From AA29 sp041481445 (lineage in GTDB: Bacteria > Acidobacteriota > Vicinamibacteria > Fen-336): a stretch of 64,000 nucleotides of DNA. The notes under the pieces are model-generated. The model did not search any database and had not been told where the DNA came from. It worked only from the letters and a program-made list of their open reading frames with translations. Of this stretch, positions 1 through 10,675 are shown in pieces; position 1 is the stretch's first letter, and each line of letters begins with the position of its first letter. The stretch lies in the NCBI GenBank assembly GCA_041481445.1, contig JBGPBV010000006.1, positions 19,899 to 83,898 on the forward strand, written 5' to 3'. The translations under genes were made by a program, and so were the position numbers.

Positions 1-2
1 GC

Positions 3-350
3 GCGCTGGCGGCGGTGGGCCTGCCCGCGGCGGAGCCGCCGCTCATCGAGGCGCTCGACCGCGAGGACGCGCGCGTGGCCGCCGCGGAGGCCCTGGGGCG
101 CGTCGGATCGGTGGCGGCCGTCCTCCCCCTCAAGGAAGCCATGGCGCGGCACGACGATCCGGAGCTCCATCGCGCCGCGCGTCAGGCGGTGGCCGAGATC
201 CTGGCCCGGCGGCCGGGCGCCACGCCCGGGCAGCTGTCGCTCGCGGATGCGGAGTCGCAGAAGGCCGGGCAGCTGACGCTGGCGGACGAGGCGGGGCGCC
301 TGAGCCTGACCGACCCGGGCCTCGCGCGACGAAGCGGCCCGTCGTCCTAG
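3..350 (+). CDS. HEAT-repeat protein, C-terminal fragment (5' end outside window)
   Basis: The reading frame is open from the window edge and ends at a TAG, so only the last 115 residues or so are seen. The first 60 residues form two HEAT/PBS-lyase-like helical repeats (motifs such as DREDARVAAAEALGRVGS and DDPELHRAARQAVAEIL), which usually make protein-protein scaffolds. The tail has three imperfect copies of a short G-x-L-[ST]-L-x-D unit (GQLSLADAE, GQLTLADEA, GRLSLTDPG), probably a disordered repeat. It converges on glyA. The complete domain plan and the function cannot be told from this fragment. Confidence 0.75.
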   Translation, partial: ALAAVGLPAAEPPLIEALDREDARVAAAEALGRVGSVAAVLPLKEAMARHDDPELHRAARQAVAEILARRPGATPGQLSLADAESQKAGQLTLADEAGRLSLTDPGLARRSGPSS

Positions 351-359
351 ACGCCGGTC

Positions 360-1637
360 CTACGCGTGCGCGGCCAGGGCGGCGTCGTAGGCCTCGAGGC
401 GCGCGGCGTAGAGCGGGAACTGGTCGCAGAGCTTCTGCACGTCCCGCTTGACCTCGGCCAGGCGCGATTCGTCCTCCACGGCCTGGAGGGCCCGCGAGAT
501 CAACCGGCCGACCTTCTCCATCTCGGCTTCCTCCATGCCGCGCGTGGTGAGGGCGGGGGTGCCGATGCGGATCCCGGACGCGACCATCGGCGAGTTCGTG
601 TCGAAGGGGATCGTGTTCTTGTTCACGGTGATCCCCGCGCGGTCGAGGGCCTTCTCCGCCACCTTGCCCGTGATGCCCTTGGCGAACACGTCGAGGAGCA
701 TGAGGTGGTTGTCGGTGCCGCCGGAGACGAGCCGCCAGCCCTCGTCCATCAGGGTGGCGGCCAGGGCCTTGGCGTTCTTCAGGACCTGTGCCTGGTAGAC
801 CTTGAACTCCGGCTGCAGCGCTTCCTTGAAGGCCACCGCCTTGGCCGCGATGACGTGCATGAGGGGCCCGCCCTGCACGCCGGGGAACAGCAGCTTGTCC
901 GCCTCCTTCGCCCACTTCTCCTGGCACAGGATCATGCCCCCGCGCGGCCCGCGCAGCGTCTTGTGGGTCGTGGTGGTGACGAACTCGGCGTGCGGGACCG
1001 GGCTCGGATGCAGGCCCGCCGCCACCAGCCCCGCGACGTGGGCCATGTCCGCCATCACCACCGCCCCGCACTCGTCGGCGGCGCGGCGCACGGCCACGAA
1101 GTCGAGCGTGCGCGGGTAGGCGCTCGCGCCCACCACCACCACCTTGGGCTTGTGCTCGCGGGCGAGGGCGGCCATCGCCTCGTAGTCGATACGCTCGTCC
1201 TCCTTCCTCACCCCGTAGGCCACGACCTTGAAGTAGCGGCCGGAGAAGTTCAGGGGATGGCCGTGGGTGAGGTGCCCGCCGTGCGAGAGGTTCATGCCCA
1301 GGATGGTGTCGCCGGGCTGGCAGACCGTCATGTAGACGGACATGTTGGCCTGGGCGCCCGAGTGGGGCTGGACGTTGGCGTGGTCGGCCGCGAAGAGCTG
1401 CTTCGCGCGCTGGATGGCGAGGGTCTCCGCCACGTCCACGAACTCGCAGCCGCCGTAGTAGCGCCGGCCCGGGTAGCCCTCGGCGTACTTGTTGGTGAGG
1501 ACGGTGCCGAGCGCCTCCAGCACCGCCTCCGAGACGAAGTTCTCGGACGCGATGAGCTCCAGCTGCGCGCCCTGGCGGCGCGTCTCGTTGCGGATGGCCT
1601 CCGCCACCTCGGGATCGGTGCGGACGAGGTTGTCCAT
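360..1637 (-). CDS. glyA: Serine hydroxymethyltransferase
   Basis: A cytosolic PLP enzyme interconverting serine plus tetrahydrofolate with glycine plus 5,10-methylene-tetrahydrofolate. At 425 residues it is close to the usual 415-430. Family hallmarks seen are the N-terminal LELIASENFVS block, the Tyr-rich YPGRRYYGG loop, SGAQAN, and the PLP-binding lysine in TTTTHKTLRGPRGG. I start at the ATG at 1637 because GGAGG lies 11 bases upstream; the GTG at 1649 overlaps that ribosome site itself. A TAGAGT hexamer further upstream may be its -10 box. It is divergent from the rRNA methyltransferase gene. Confidence 0.97.
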   Translation of the reverse strand: MDNLVRTDPEVAEAIRNETRRQGAQLELIASENFVSEAVLEALGTVLTNKYAEGYPGRRYYGGCEFVDVAETLAIQRAKQLFAADHANVQPHSGAQANMSVYMTVCQPGDTILGMNLSHGGHLTHGHPLNFSGRYFKVVAYGVRKEDERIDYEAMAALAREHKPKVVVVGASAYPRTLDFVAVRRAADECGAVVMADMAHVAGLVAAGLHPSPVPHAEFVTTTTHKTLRGPRGGMILCQEKWAKEADKLLFPGVQGGPLMHVIAAKAVAFKEALQPEFKVYQAQVLKNAKALAATLMDEGWRLVSGGTDNHLMLLDVFAKGITGKVAEKALDRAGITVNKNTIPFDTNSPMVASGIRIGTPALTTRGMEEAEMEKVGRLISRALQAVEDESRLAEVKRDVQKLCDQFPLYAARLEAYDAALAAHA

Positions 1638-1703
1638 GGGCGAGAGCACCTCCGTAGGGGCTCAAGGAGACTCTAGCAAACGGGTCCGGGGGGCGAAAGA
1701 GGA

Positions 1704-1709
1704 TACGAT
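1704..1709 (+). promoter_or_regulatory. Putative -10 element (TACGAT) of the RlmI-like gene
   Basis: TACGAT ends six bases before the ATG at 1716, so a transcript from it would start at or next to the start codon. No clear -35 is visible. The same layout recurs upstream of lepB, arsR, ku and the arg leader peptide. Confidence 0.35.
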
Positions 1710-1715
1710 CGGCGC

Positions 1716-2882
1716 ATGGCCGCGCCGCCGGTGATCCTGACCAAGCGCGGCGAGGCGCGCGTCCGCTCCGGCCATCCCTGGATCTTCCGCAGCGACGTGG
1801 CCCGCGCGGACGGCGTGGCCGCGGGCGCGGTGGTGCGCGTCCTCGCCCCCGGCGGGCGGCCCCTCGGCTTCGCCTTCTTCTCGTCGCGGTCGGAGATCCA
1901 GCTCCGCATGCTCGAGCGCGGAGAGACGCTGGCCCCGACCTTCCTGCGCGACCGCCTGCGCGCCGCGCGCGCCTGGCGCGACGCCGTCGCCCCGGGGGTG
2001 GAGGCCTGCCGCATCGTCCACGGCGAGGGCGACGGGCTGCCCTCCCTCGTCGTCGATCGTTACGGGGAGTACCTGGTCGTCCAGACGCTGGCCCAGGCCA
2101 CGGACGCCCTCAAGGGCGAGATCGTCTCCGCGCTGGTCGAGCTCTTCCAGCCGCGAGGCATCCTCGAGCGCAACGATCCGCGCGTGCGGGGGCTGGAGGG
2201 CCTAGCCGCGCAGACCGGCATCCTCCACGGCGAGGTACCGACGGCGGTCACCGTGACCGAGAACGGCGTCCGCTTCGAGGCCGACCTCTGGCGGGGCCAG
2301 AAGACCGGCCTCTTCCTCGACCAGCGCGAGAACCACGCGATGGCCCGTGAGTACGCGCGCGGCCGCGTGCTCGACGCCTTCACCTACCACGGGGGCTTCG
2401 GCCTGCAGGTGGCGGCGAAGGCGGACGAGGTCGTGGCCGTCGACGTCTCCGCCGACGCGGTCGCGCGCGTGCGCGGCAACGCCGCCCTCAACGGCATCAC
2501 GAACGTGACCGCGCGGGAGGCGAACGTCTTCGACCTCCTGCACGACTTCGACGCCCGCGGGGAGCGCTTCGACACCGTGATCCTCGATCCCCCCGCCTTC
2601 GCCAAGAGCAAGGCCGCCGTGGAGAAGGCGCGCCGGGGCTACAAGGAGATCAACCTGCGCGCGCTCAAGATCCTCCGGCCGGGCGGGTGCCTCGTCACCT
2701 GCTCGTGCTCGTACCACGTGCACGAGGCGGACCTCGAGGAGATCCTGGCCGACGCCGCCGCGGACGCGGCCACCTCGGTGAGCGTGGTCGAGAAGCGGCG
2801 CCAGGCCCGCGACCATCCGGTCCTGCTCGGGGTGCCCGAGACGTACTACCTGAAGTGCTTCGTGCTGCGGAAGCTTGCCTAG
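1716..2882 (+). CDS. Class I rRNA methyltransferase, RlmI-like (23S rRNA m5C)
   Basis: Predicted SAM-dependent RNA cytosine-C5 methyltransferase of the RlmI/YccW family; 388 residues against about 396 in E. coli. An N-terminal PUA domain (about residues 5-80, with RVRSGHPWIF) precedes a middle linker and a Rossmann methyltransferase domain (about 190-388). The fold shows QKTGLFLDQRENH, motif I VLDAFTYHGGFGL, motif IV LDPPAFAKSK and the CSCSYHV catalytic cysteine loop. Target position C1962 is known for E. coli RlmI and only inferred here. Its stop overlaps that of the convergent membrane glycosyltransferase gene by four bases. Confidence 0.88.
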   Translation: MAAPPVILTKRGEARVRSGHPWIFRSDVARADGVAAGAVVRVLAPGGRPLGFAFFSSRSEIQLRMLERGETLAPTFLRDRLRAARAWRDAVAPGVEACRIVHGEGDGLPSLVVDRYGEYLVVQTLAQATDALKGEIVSALVELFQPRGILERNDPRVRGLEGLAAQTGILHGEVPTAVTVTENGVRFEADLWRGQKTGLFLDQRENHAMAREYARGRVLDAFTYHGGFGLQVAAKADEVVAVDVSADAVARVRGNAALNGITNVTAREANVFDLLHDFDARGERFDTVILDPPAFAKSKAAVEKARRGYKEINLRALKILRPGGCLVTCSCSYHVHEADLEEILADAAADAATSVSVVEKRRQARDHPVLLGVPETYYLKCFVLRKLA

Positions 2883-4126
2883 CCCACTCCCCCCGCCCTC
2901 GTCCGCGCCAGCGCCGCCGCGATCACCACCGCCGCGACGTCGAGGAGGATGGCCTCCGTCCACGCGCCGCCTCCGGTCACGGCCAGGATCCGCGCGGTGG
3001 CGGTGAGGCCGAGGCCGGCGAGGGCGAGAAGGGCGTTGGATGCGAAGGGTCCGCGACTGCGGCCGAGCGCGAGCACGGCGGCGGGCGTCGCGAGCAGGTA
3101 ATAGTGGCTCCAGACCAGGCGGCCGGCGAACAGGTAGGCGAGGCAGCCCAGGGCCACCGCCCGTTGCTCCTCGAACGCCGCCGCCTCCGCCGGCGCGCCC
3201 CGCGATCGCCATACTCCTGCGACCAGCACCAGCCCGGCCAGGACGACGCTGACGGCCACCGGATCATGGCCGGTCGCGTCCGCGGCCAGCCGCCGCCAGC
3301 CGTAGTTGCCCAGGGCGAGCGTGATCTGCGACTCCGGCATGGCGCGCACCGCTCGCATCCATGCGAGCCAGGTCGCGGGCGCGAAACCCAGCGCGGCGGC
3401 CGTGGCGACGGCGGCGATCAGGCCGCCGAGGAGACCGGCGCCGAGCCGGAGCAGGTCGCGGCCGGCGCCGCGCACCGCCAGGGCGGCCGCGAGGGCGACC
3501 GGCGCGAGGAGGACGGTGGGCTTGAAGGCCGCGGCCAGGGCCAGGAGGAAGCCGGCGGCGAGATGGCGTCCTCGCGTCCGGGCGGCGAGCACGACGAGGA
3601 CGGCGCACACACACGCGAGCTGGAGCCGCCCGACGTTGCCGACGCTCGTGTCGGCGTAGAGGGGCTGGCTCCACTCGAGCAGGGCGGCGGGCAGGGCGAC
3701 GGCGGCGGGGCCGGGGAGACCGGCCGCGCGCGCGAGCAGGAAGAGAGCGACCACGCCGGCCGCGAGGGACGCGGCCTGGAAGACGAGGAGCGAGGTCTCG
3801 TAGTGCGGCCAGGCCAGGGGCACGAAGGCGGCGTAGAAGAGAGGGCTGCCGTAGGTCTCGAGCACGCGACGATAGCGGGCGGCGGTGTCGCGGTAGGGCG
3901 AGTCCTGCGAATGCGCGAGGGCGAGCGCGACGATCCGCTCGTCACCGGCCGGCGAGTACGGATCGACCGGGCCCGCCACCGCCGCCGCCCGACCCACCGC
4001 CCAGAACTGGTAGAAGTCGATCCCGACGACCTCGCCCGCTCGCCCCCACAGGCCGGCCGCGGCGAGCGACCCCGCGAGGGCCAGCGCGAGCGTCGCCAGA
4101 GCGCTCGTGGGGCGGGCCTGCTCCAT
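2879..4126 (-). CDS. GT87/DUF2029-type integral membrane glycosyltransferase
   Basis: A 415-residue protein made almost entirely of hydrophobic segments (about ten). The N-terminal DFYQFWAVGRA after the first membrane helix and YGSPLFYAAFVPLAW later fit the GT87 (DUF2029) family of polyprenyl-phosphate-sugar-dependent transferases, which act on the outer face of the cytoplasmic membrane. The Asp in GIDFYQ sits where GT-C enzymes keep a catalytic acidic residue. The sugar and acceptor are unknown. It lies 15 bases downstream of the serine hydrolase gene, so the two may share a transcript. Confidence 0.72.
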   Translation of the reverse strand: MEQARPTSALATLALALAGSLAAAGLWGRAGEVVGIDFYQFWAVGRAAAVAGPVDPYSPAGDERIVALALAHSQDSPYRDTAARYRRVLETYGSPLFYAAFVPLAWPHYETSLLVFQAASLAAGVVALFLLARAAGLPGPAAVALPAALLEWSQPLYADTSVGNVGRLQLACVCAVLVVLAARTRGRHLAAGFLLALAAAFKPTVLLAPVALAAALAVRGAGRDLLRLGAGLLGGLIAAVATAAALGFAPATWLAWMRAVRAMPESQITLALGNYGWRRLAADATGHDPVAVSVVLAGLVLVAGVWRSRGAPAEAAAFEEQRAVALGCLAYLFAGRLVWSHYYLLATPAAVLALGRSRGPFASNALLALAGLGLTATARILAVTGGGAWTEAILLDVAAVVIAAALARTRAGGVG

Positions 4127-4141
4127 TCTCCGGGACGGACA

Positions 4142-5074
4142 CTAGCACAGGAGCTCGCTCGGCCGCGGCAGCCGGCCCAGCGTCTCGAACAGGTCCTTGG
4201 AGACCTCCGCCACCGCCGCGCTCCTCCGCGCCTCCGCCGGGAACTGGGTCAGGATGACCAGGAAGTACGGGTTGCGGTTTCCCATGTAGATGATGCCGGC
4301 GTCGTGGTCCACGGTCGAGATGTTGCCGGTCTTGTGGGCGACGTGGACGTCGCCGGGCAGCCCGGCCGGGATGCCGCTCTTGAAGCGCTGGTCGAGCAGG
4401 ATCTCGAGCATCTGCGCGCACACCTCGGGTGACCAGGCCCGGCCCTCCGCGATCAGCCGGAGCAGCTTGAGGAGCCCGTTGGCCGTGACCTGGTTGTTGA
4501 GGCCCTTCTGGAAGGCGGCCTCGTCCTGCACGCCGCGGAGCAGGATCACGCCCTCGATCTTGAGCTCCTCGAGCGCGCGGCGGATGACCTCCAGGCCCAC
4601 CACGTCGATGAGCAGGTTGGTCGCGAAATTGCTGGAGGTCGTGATCATGTGGTACGCGAGGTCGCGCACGCTCATCGTGCGGCCCAGCCTCCTCGCGACT
4701 TCCTGGTTGGGCTCCCCCTCGAGGTCGAGCGCGAACGGCCGGTTCTCCACGATGCTGGTGAACCGGTTGCGCACGTGGACGGGCGCGTCGGCGGTGAGCG
4801 TCCCGCGCCAGATCTGCCCGTAGACCCCCACCAGGACGGCCAGCTTGATCGTGGAGGCGGCGTGGAAGTGGGCGTCCGCGTTGTAGGACCAGTTCAGGGT
4901 GGTCTGCGAGTCGTAGAACGAGATGCCCAGCCGCTCGAGGGCGTGCTTCTTCTTGATGGCCTGGACGCTCAGGTAGAGCGATTCCTCGACCTTGGCCAGG
5001 CTCGGAGGGGGCGGCCCGGCCGTCCGCGCGGGGACGGGCGGGCGCGCGGTCGTGGTCCGCTGGCGATGTCGCAT
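4142..5074 (-). CDS. Class A beta-lactamase-like serine hydrolase
   Basis: A 310-residue penicillin-recognising-enzyme fold. The three active-site boxes are present: S-x-x-K in AASTIKLAV, S-x-N in TTSSNFATN, and K-T-G in AHKTGNIS. This matches family PF13354, which includes true class A enzymes and many non-lactamase hydrolases. No obvious signal peptide follows the chosen ATG at 5074, which has GGGAGG directly in front of it; the N-terminal 35 residues are Pro/Arg-rich. Longer starts run far into the preceding gene and look like shadow sequence. It follows the spermidine-synthase-fold gene after 13 bases. Whether it cleaves beta-lactams is open, since no omega-loop glutamate is obvious. Confidence 0.75.
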   Translation of the reverse strand: MRHRQRTTTARPPVPARTAGPPPPSLAKVEESLYLSVQAIKKKHALERLGISFYDSQTTLNWSYNADAHFHAASTIKLAVLVGVYGQIWRGTLTADAPVHVRNRFTSIVENRPFALDLEGEPNQEVARRLGRTMSVRDLAYHMITTSSNFATNLLIDVVGLEVIRRALEELKIEGVILLRGVQDEAAFQKGLNNQVTANGLLKLLRLIAEGRAWSPEVCAQMLEILLDQRFKSGIPAGLPGDVHVAHKTGNISTVDHDAGIIYMGNRNPYFLVILTQFPAEARRSAAVAEVSKDLFETLGRLPRPSELLC

Positions 5075-5087
5075 CCTCCCTTCGAGT

Positions 5088-7397
5088 CTAGTCCGGCGTG
5101 TTGAACTCGTCTCGGGGGAAGAGATCACGATTGATGGCGGTCCCCGGGGGCGCCTGGGCGGCGGGACGGGCGGACTGGAGCTCCGCCCAGACCGCGTTCG
5201 AGCGCGGTCCCCCGAGGTAGGCCACCGTGGAAGGGGCGAAGACGCGCCGCTGCCACGCGTCCGGATCGATCTCGATCGGGCTCTGGCTGCCGATGACGAC
5301 GTCCGCGCCGACGTCGATCGCATGGGGAAACGTGGCCAGGAAGGTCGCGCGCACGCGGCGGCTCGGCACCCAGGTCGTCACGAGCCCGCCCGGCCGCAAG
5401 CGACGCGCGCACATGCGGAAGAAGTCGAGCGAATAGAGGTTCCCCGCGTAGGGCGTCGTCGGCCAGAGCGCGTCCGCCTCGATGAGGTCGTAGAGCCGCC
5501 CGTCCCGTTCGAGGGCGTTGCGTCCATCCGCGATGCGGAACGTGTAGCGCGGGTCGCCGAGCAGCCGCCCCAGCTTGGCCGGAGGGTCGGGCAGGTCGAG
5601 GAGGGCCAGGAGCTGCCGGTGCTCGGGCGCGTAGAGCTCGAAGACGGTGACGTGCTGGTCCACGTCCCGCCGGCAGCCGGCGGAGGCGGCGGTGTCGCCC
5701 GATCCCAGGCCGATGATGGCCACTTCACGCGGTGCCGGATGCACGATGGCAGGGGCGGCGCCCAGCGTGGTGTGGATCCCGCCGAACGGCAGCATGCTGT
5801 GATTGCGCCCGCCCGCCCAGACCTTCCAGCGGTCGCGGGCGGGGATGAGGGCGACCACGCCCGTGGCGTCCTCCTCCAGGAGGCTGGCCCGGTCCGCCGT
5901 CCCGTGCAGCCTCAGCCAGAGGGCGCGCTGGCCGGGGACGGCGGCGGCGACCGCGGCCAGGAGAAGGGCGAGGGCCAGGAAGCTCCTCCGCGGGCCCGGC
6001 TCGCGGAGGCCGAGGAGGGCAAACACGATCCCCACGATCACGAGGAGGCGCAGCGTGCCCGACGTGCCGAGCCAGGTCAGGGTCCCCAGGCCCACGAGCA
6101 GGCTCCCGGCCACGCACCCGGCGATGTTGGCCGCCTGCAGCAGTCCGACCTTGCGTCCGCTCAGCGCGGGGTCGTCCTGCACCGCGCGCTGCAGGATCGG
6201 GTACGAAAGCCCCATCAGCACGGTCGGGGGGCCGAAGAGCACGATGGGAAACACGACGTACAGCCGCAGGAGCGCCGCCGTGTGGCGCGGGCCGCCGAGG
6301 TTGAACGACCGGTAGCCGCCCCAGAGCTCGTAGTACCAGGCGTATCCCGGAGTGTCCGGCGGCAGCCACACGAGCAGCGCCAGCACGGCCCCCGCGTAGG
6401 CGAGGAGCAGGCACTGGCAGGCGAGGAAGGTGCGCCGCGGGGCCCCGAGCCGGGGCGCGATCGCGATGCCGGCGAGGCTCCCTGCGCCCGAGCCGAGCAG
6501 GTACACGGCGAGCAGGGTGCCGAAGGTGTAGGCGGTGGACTTGACGGCGAGCTCCATGAGCCGGAACCACAGCATCTCGAGCGCGAGCGCGCAGAACCCG
6601 CTCAGGGCGTAGAGCGCCATCCACCCGCGGAGCCGATCGGTCCCCCCGGTGCCGCGGCCCGTCCGGACGGCGGTGGCCGCCGCCGAGGCCGTTTCCGTCT
6701 CCGCCGGCACCCCCGACTCGATCATGGCCAGGACGAGGGCGCTCGTCCCCGCGATCACGTTCGCGGCCACGGCCGCGAGCACGGGGGCGAGGATGCCGTG
6801 ATGACGGATGAACACCCAGGGCGTTGCCAGCGCTCCCGCGGCCGCTCCCACGACGTTGGTGCCGTACAGGAACGAAATCGTCCCGCTGGCCGACTCCGCG
6901 TCGCGCACCATCGCCCGCGTCAGGAAGGGCAGCGACATCCCCATGAGCACGGTCGGCACGGCGAGGCTGGCCAGGTGAAGCAGCCCGCCGCGCAGGGGCG
7001 AGGCGTAGAGCCAGCCGAACCGGAGGTAGAGCCAGTCGTAGTAGAGACGGCCGCTCAGCGCGCCGTAGGCGGCGATGGCGAGCTCACAACCGGCGAACCA
7101 GACCAGGGCCCGCCGCGCCGAGACCTGCGTGCTGGCCCAGCCACCGAGATGGCTGCCCATGCCGAGCCCGACCATGAACGCAGCGACGATGACCGCGATC
7201 GAGTACAAGCCGACGCCTGTCTGAAAGGCCAGGAGCCGCTGCCAAGCGACCTGGTAGGACAGCGCGGCAGCGCCGCTCAGAAAGAACGCGAGCCCGATCA
7301 GCGCCAGCCGCGCATGGCGTAGAAATGGAAGCATGAAGGGGGATGTTAATGGACCTGAGGCGCTGGTCCGAAATAACCGCCTAAGGAAGGCCCGCAT
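5088..7397 (-). CDS. Polytopic membrane protein fused to a spermidine-synthase-like domain
   Basis: About 769 residues. The first roughly 480 residues hold 12-14 transmembrane segments resembling a split MFS carrier (ALIGLAFFLSGAAALSYQVAW, YGTNVVGAAAG). The last 250 form a SAM-binding spermidine-synthase-like fold (REVAIIGLGSGDTAAS, then DGRNALERDGRLYDLIEADA). Such fusions are common in deep-branching GC-rich bacteria; the aminopropyl-transferase residues are not clearly conserved, so polyamine synthesis should not be assumed. The ATG at 7397 lies about 18 bases after a TATAAC box on the same strand; ATG 7334 is an alternative. Confidence 0.72.
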   Translation of the reverse strand: MRAFLRRLFRTSASGPLTSPFMLPFLRHARLALIGLAFFLSGAAALSYQVAWQRLLAFQTGVGLYSIAVIVAAFMVGLGMGSHLGGWASTQVSARRALVWFAGCELAIAAYGALSGRLYYDWLYLRFGWLYASPLRGGLLHLASLAVPTVLMGMSLPFLTRAMVRDAESASGTISFLYGTNVVGAAAGALATPWVFIRHHGILAPVLAAVAANVIAGTSALVLAMIESGVPAETETASAAATAVRTGRGTGGTDRLRGWMALYALSGFCALALEMLWFRLMELAVKSTAYTFGTLLAVYLLGSGAGSLAGIAIAPRLGAPRRTFLACQCLLLAYAGAVLALLVWLPPDTPGYAWYYELWGGYRSFNLGGPRHTAALLRLYVVFPIVLFGPPTVLMGLSYPILQRAVQDDPALSGRKVGLLQAANIAGCVAGSLLVGLGTLTWLGTSGTLRLLVIVGIVFALLGLREPGPRRSFLALALLLAAVAAAVPGQRALWLRLHGTADRASLLEEDATGVVALIPARDRWKVWAGGRNHSMLPFGGIHTTLGAAPAIVHPAPREVAIIGLGSGDTAASAGCRRDVDQHVTVFELYAPEHRQLLALLDLPDPPAKLGRLLGDPRYTFRIADGRNALERDGRLYDLIEADALWPTTPYAGNLYSLDFFRMCARRLRPGGLVTTWVPSRRVRATFLATFPHAIDVGADVVIGSQSPIEIDPDAWQRRVFAPSTVAYLGGPRSNAVWAELQSARPAAQAPPGTAINRDLFPRDEFNTPD

Positions 7398-7400
7398 GTC

Positions 7401-7447
7401 ATTGTCAATCAATATGTTATATTAATAAACTCAACAATCTTGACAAT
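7401..7447. repeat. Inverted repeat in AT-rich divergent promoter region
   Basis: ATTGTCAA (7401-7408) and TTGACAAT (7440-7447) are perfect 8-bp inverted arms 31 bases apart, in the only strikingly AT-rich stretch of the window. The right arm contains a -35-like TTGACA reading toward clpB, and the left arm gives the same hexamer reading the other way. This could be a shared operator or overlapping divergent promoters. Confidence 0.55.
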
Positions 7448-7468
7448 TTTACACTCATGATCTAACGT
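7440..7468 (+). promoter_or_regulatory. Putative promoter of clpB
   Basis: A perfect TTGACA (7440-7445) is followed after 17 bases by TAACGT (7463-7468), a weak -10. A small palindrome, AACGTcagACGTT (7464-7476), lies over the presumed start point, and GGGAGG (7477-7482) serves as ribosome site. I do not see a CIRCE or HAIR heat-shock operator. Confidence 0.4.
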
Positions 7469-7493
7469 CAGACGTTGGGAGGCAACGACCCAC

Positions 7494-10100
<2,607 letters not shown>

Positions 10101-10124
10101 CCGCGATCCAGCCCGCCGTCCTCC

Positions 10125-10604
10125 TCAGCGCTTGTCCAGGCCGAGCTCGTTGAGGGGCACGTCCCAGTGCGCGTCCAGGATCTCGAACCGGCGCTGCTCC
10201 TCGCGCTTGAACGCCGCCTGGTCGGGGTAGAGGCGCTTCACGATCGCCTCCTCCCCGGAGGGAGCGCTCATGGCGGCGGCGTCGCGGAACGTGATGGCCA
10301 CCGCGAACGTCCAGTCCGCGCGCCCGTCGCCGTGATAGGTGGGCACGAAGGTGCGGACGGACGTCATGCGGCCGGCCTCCTTCTGGGCGTTGAGGACGGG
10401 GAGGTGGTTCCTCGCGAACAGCTCCACGAACTCGTCCTGGTGTCCCCACTTGACCTTGTAGAAGTACCAGACGGTCCGCTCGGCGGTGCCGGCGGACTGG
10501 GCGGCCGGCGCCTGCATGGCCGCCGCCCGCGGAGCCAGGACCGACGACGACGCCCCGCAGAAAGCCAGGCCCAGCACGACGGCACGCGCCACGTGGTTGC
10601 GCAT
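10125..10604 (-). CDS. Small exported protein of unknown function
   Basis: 159 residues beginning with a signal-peptide-like stretch (MRNHVARAVVLGLAFCGASS, then an Ala-rich region to about residue 40). The mature part (KVKWGHQDEFVELFARNHLP and WTFAVAITFRDAAAMS) looks like a dimeric alpha-beta-barrel (NIPSNAP/ABM-like) fold, as also seen in other secreted proteins of unknown role. Start at the ATG behind GGAGGGATGGAAGG; a TAGAAT box lies about 35 bases upstream. No function can be assigned. Confidence 0.6.
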   Translation of the reverse strand: MRNHVARAVVLGLAFCGASSSVLAPRAAAMQAPAAQSAGTAERTVWYFYKVKWGHQDEFVELFARNHLPVLNAQKEAGRMTSVRTFVPTYHGDGRADWTFAVAITFRDAAAMSAPSGEEAIVKRLYPDQAAFKREEQRRFEILDAHWDVPLNELGLDKR

Positions 10605-10654
10605 CCTTCCATCCCTCCTCTTCCGATCCGCGACGGATTCTAGCGCGGGGCCCC

Positions 10655-10675
10655 GAGCCGCCCCGGGGCGGGCTC
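10655..10675 (-). terminator. GC-rich hairpin at the 3' end of the ADOP permease gene
   Basis: GAGCCGCCCC and GGGGCGGGCTC form a near-perfect palindrome overlapping the stop codon of the leftward permease gene. There is no U tract, so it may stabilise or stop the transcript only weakly. Confidence 0.35.

Noticed and set aside
7400..7493. CIRCE or HAIR heat-shock operator upstream of clpB.
   Set aside because: Neither the 9-base CIRCE arms nor CTTGAGT/ACTCAAG arms are present; only short partial matches occur.
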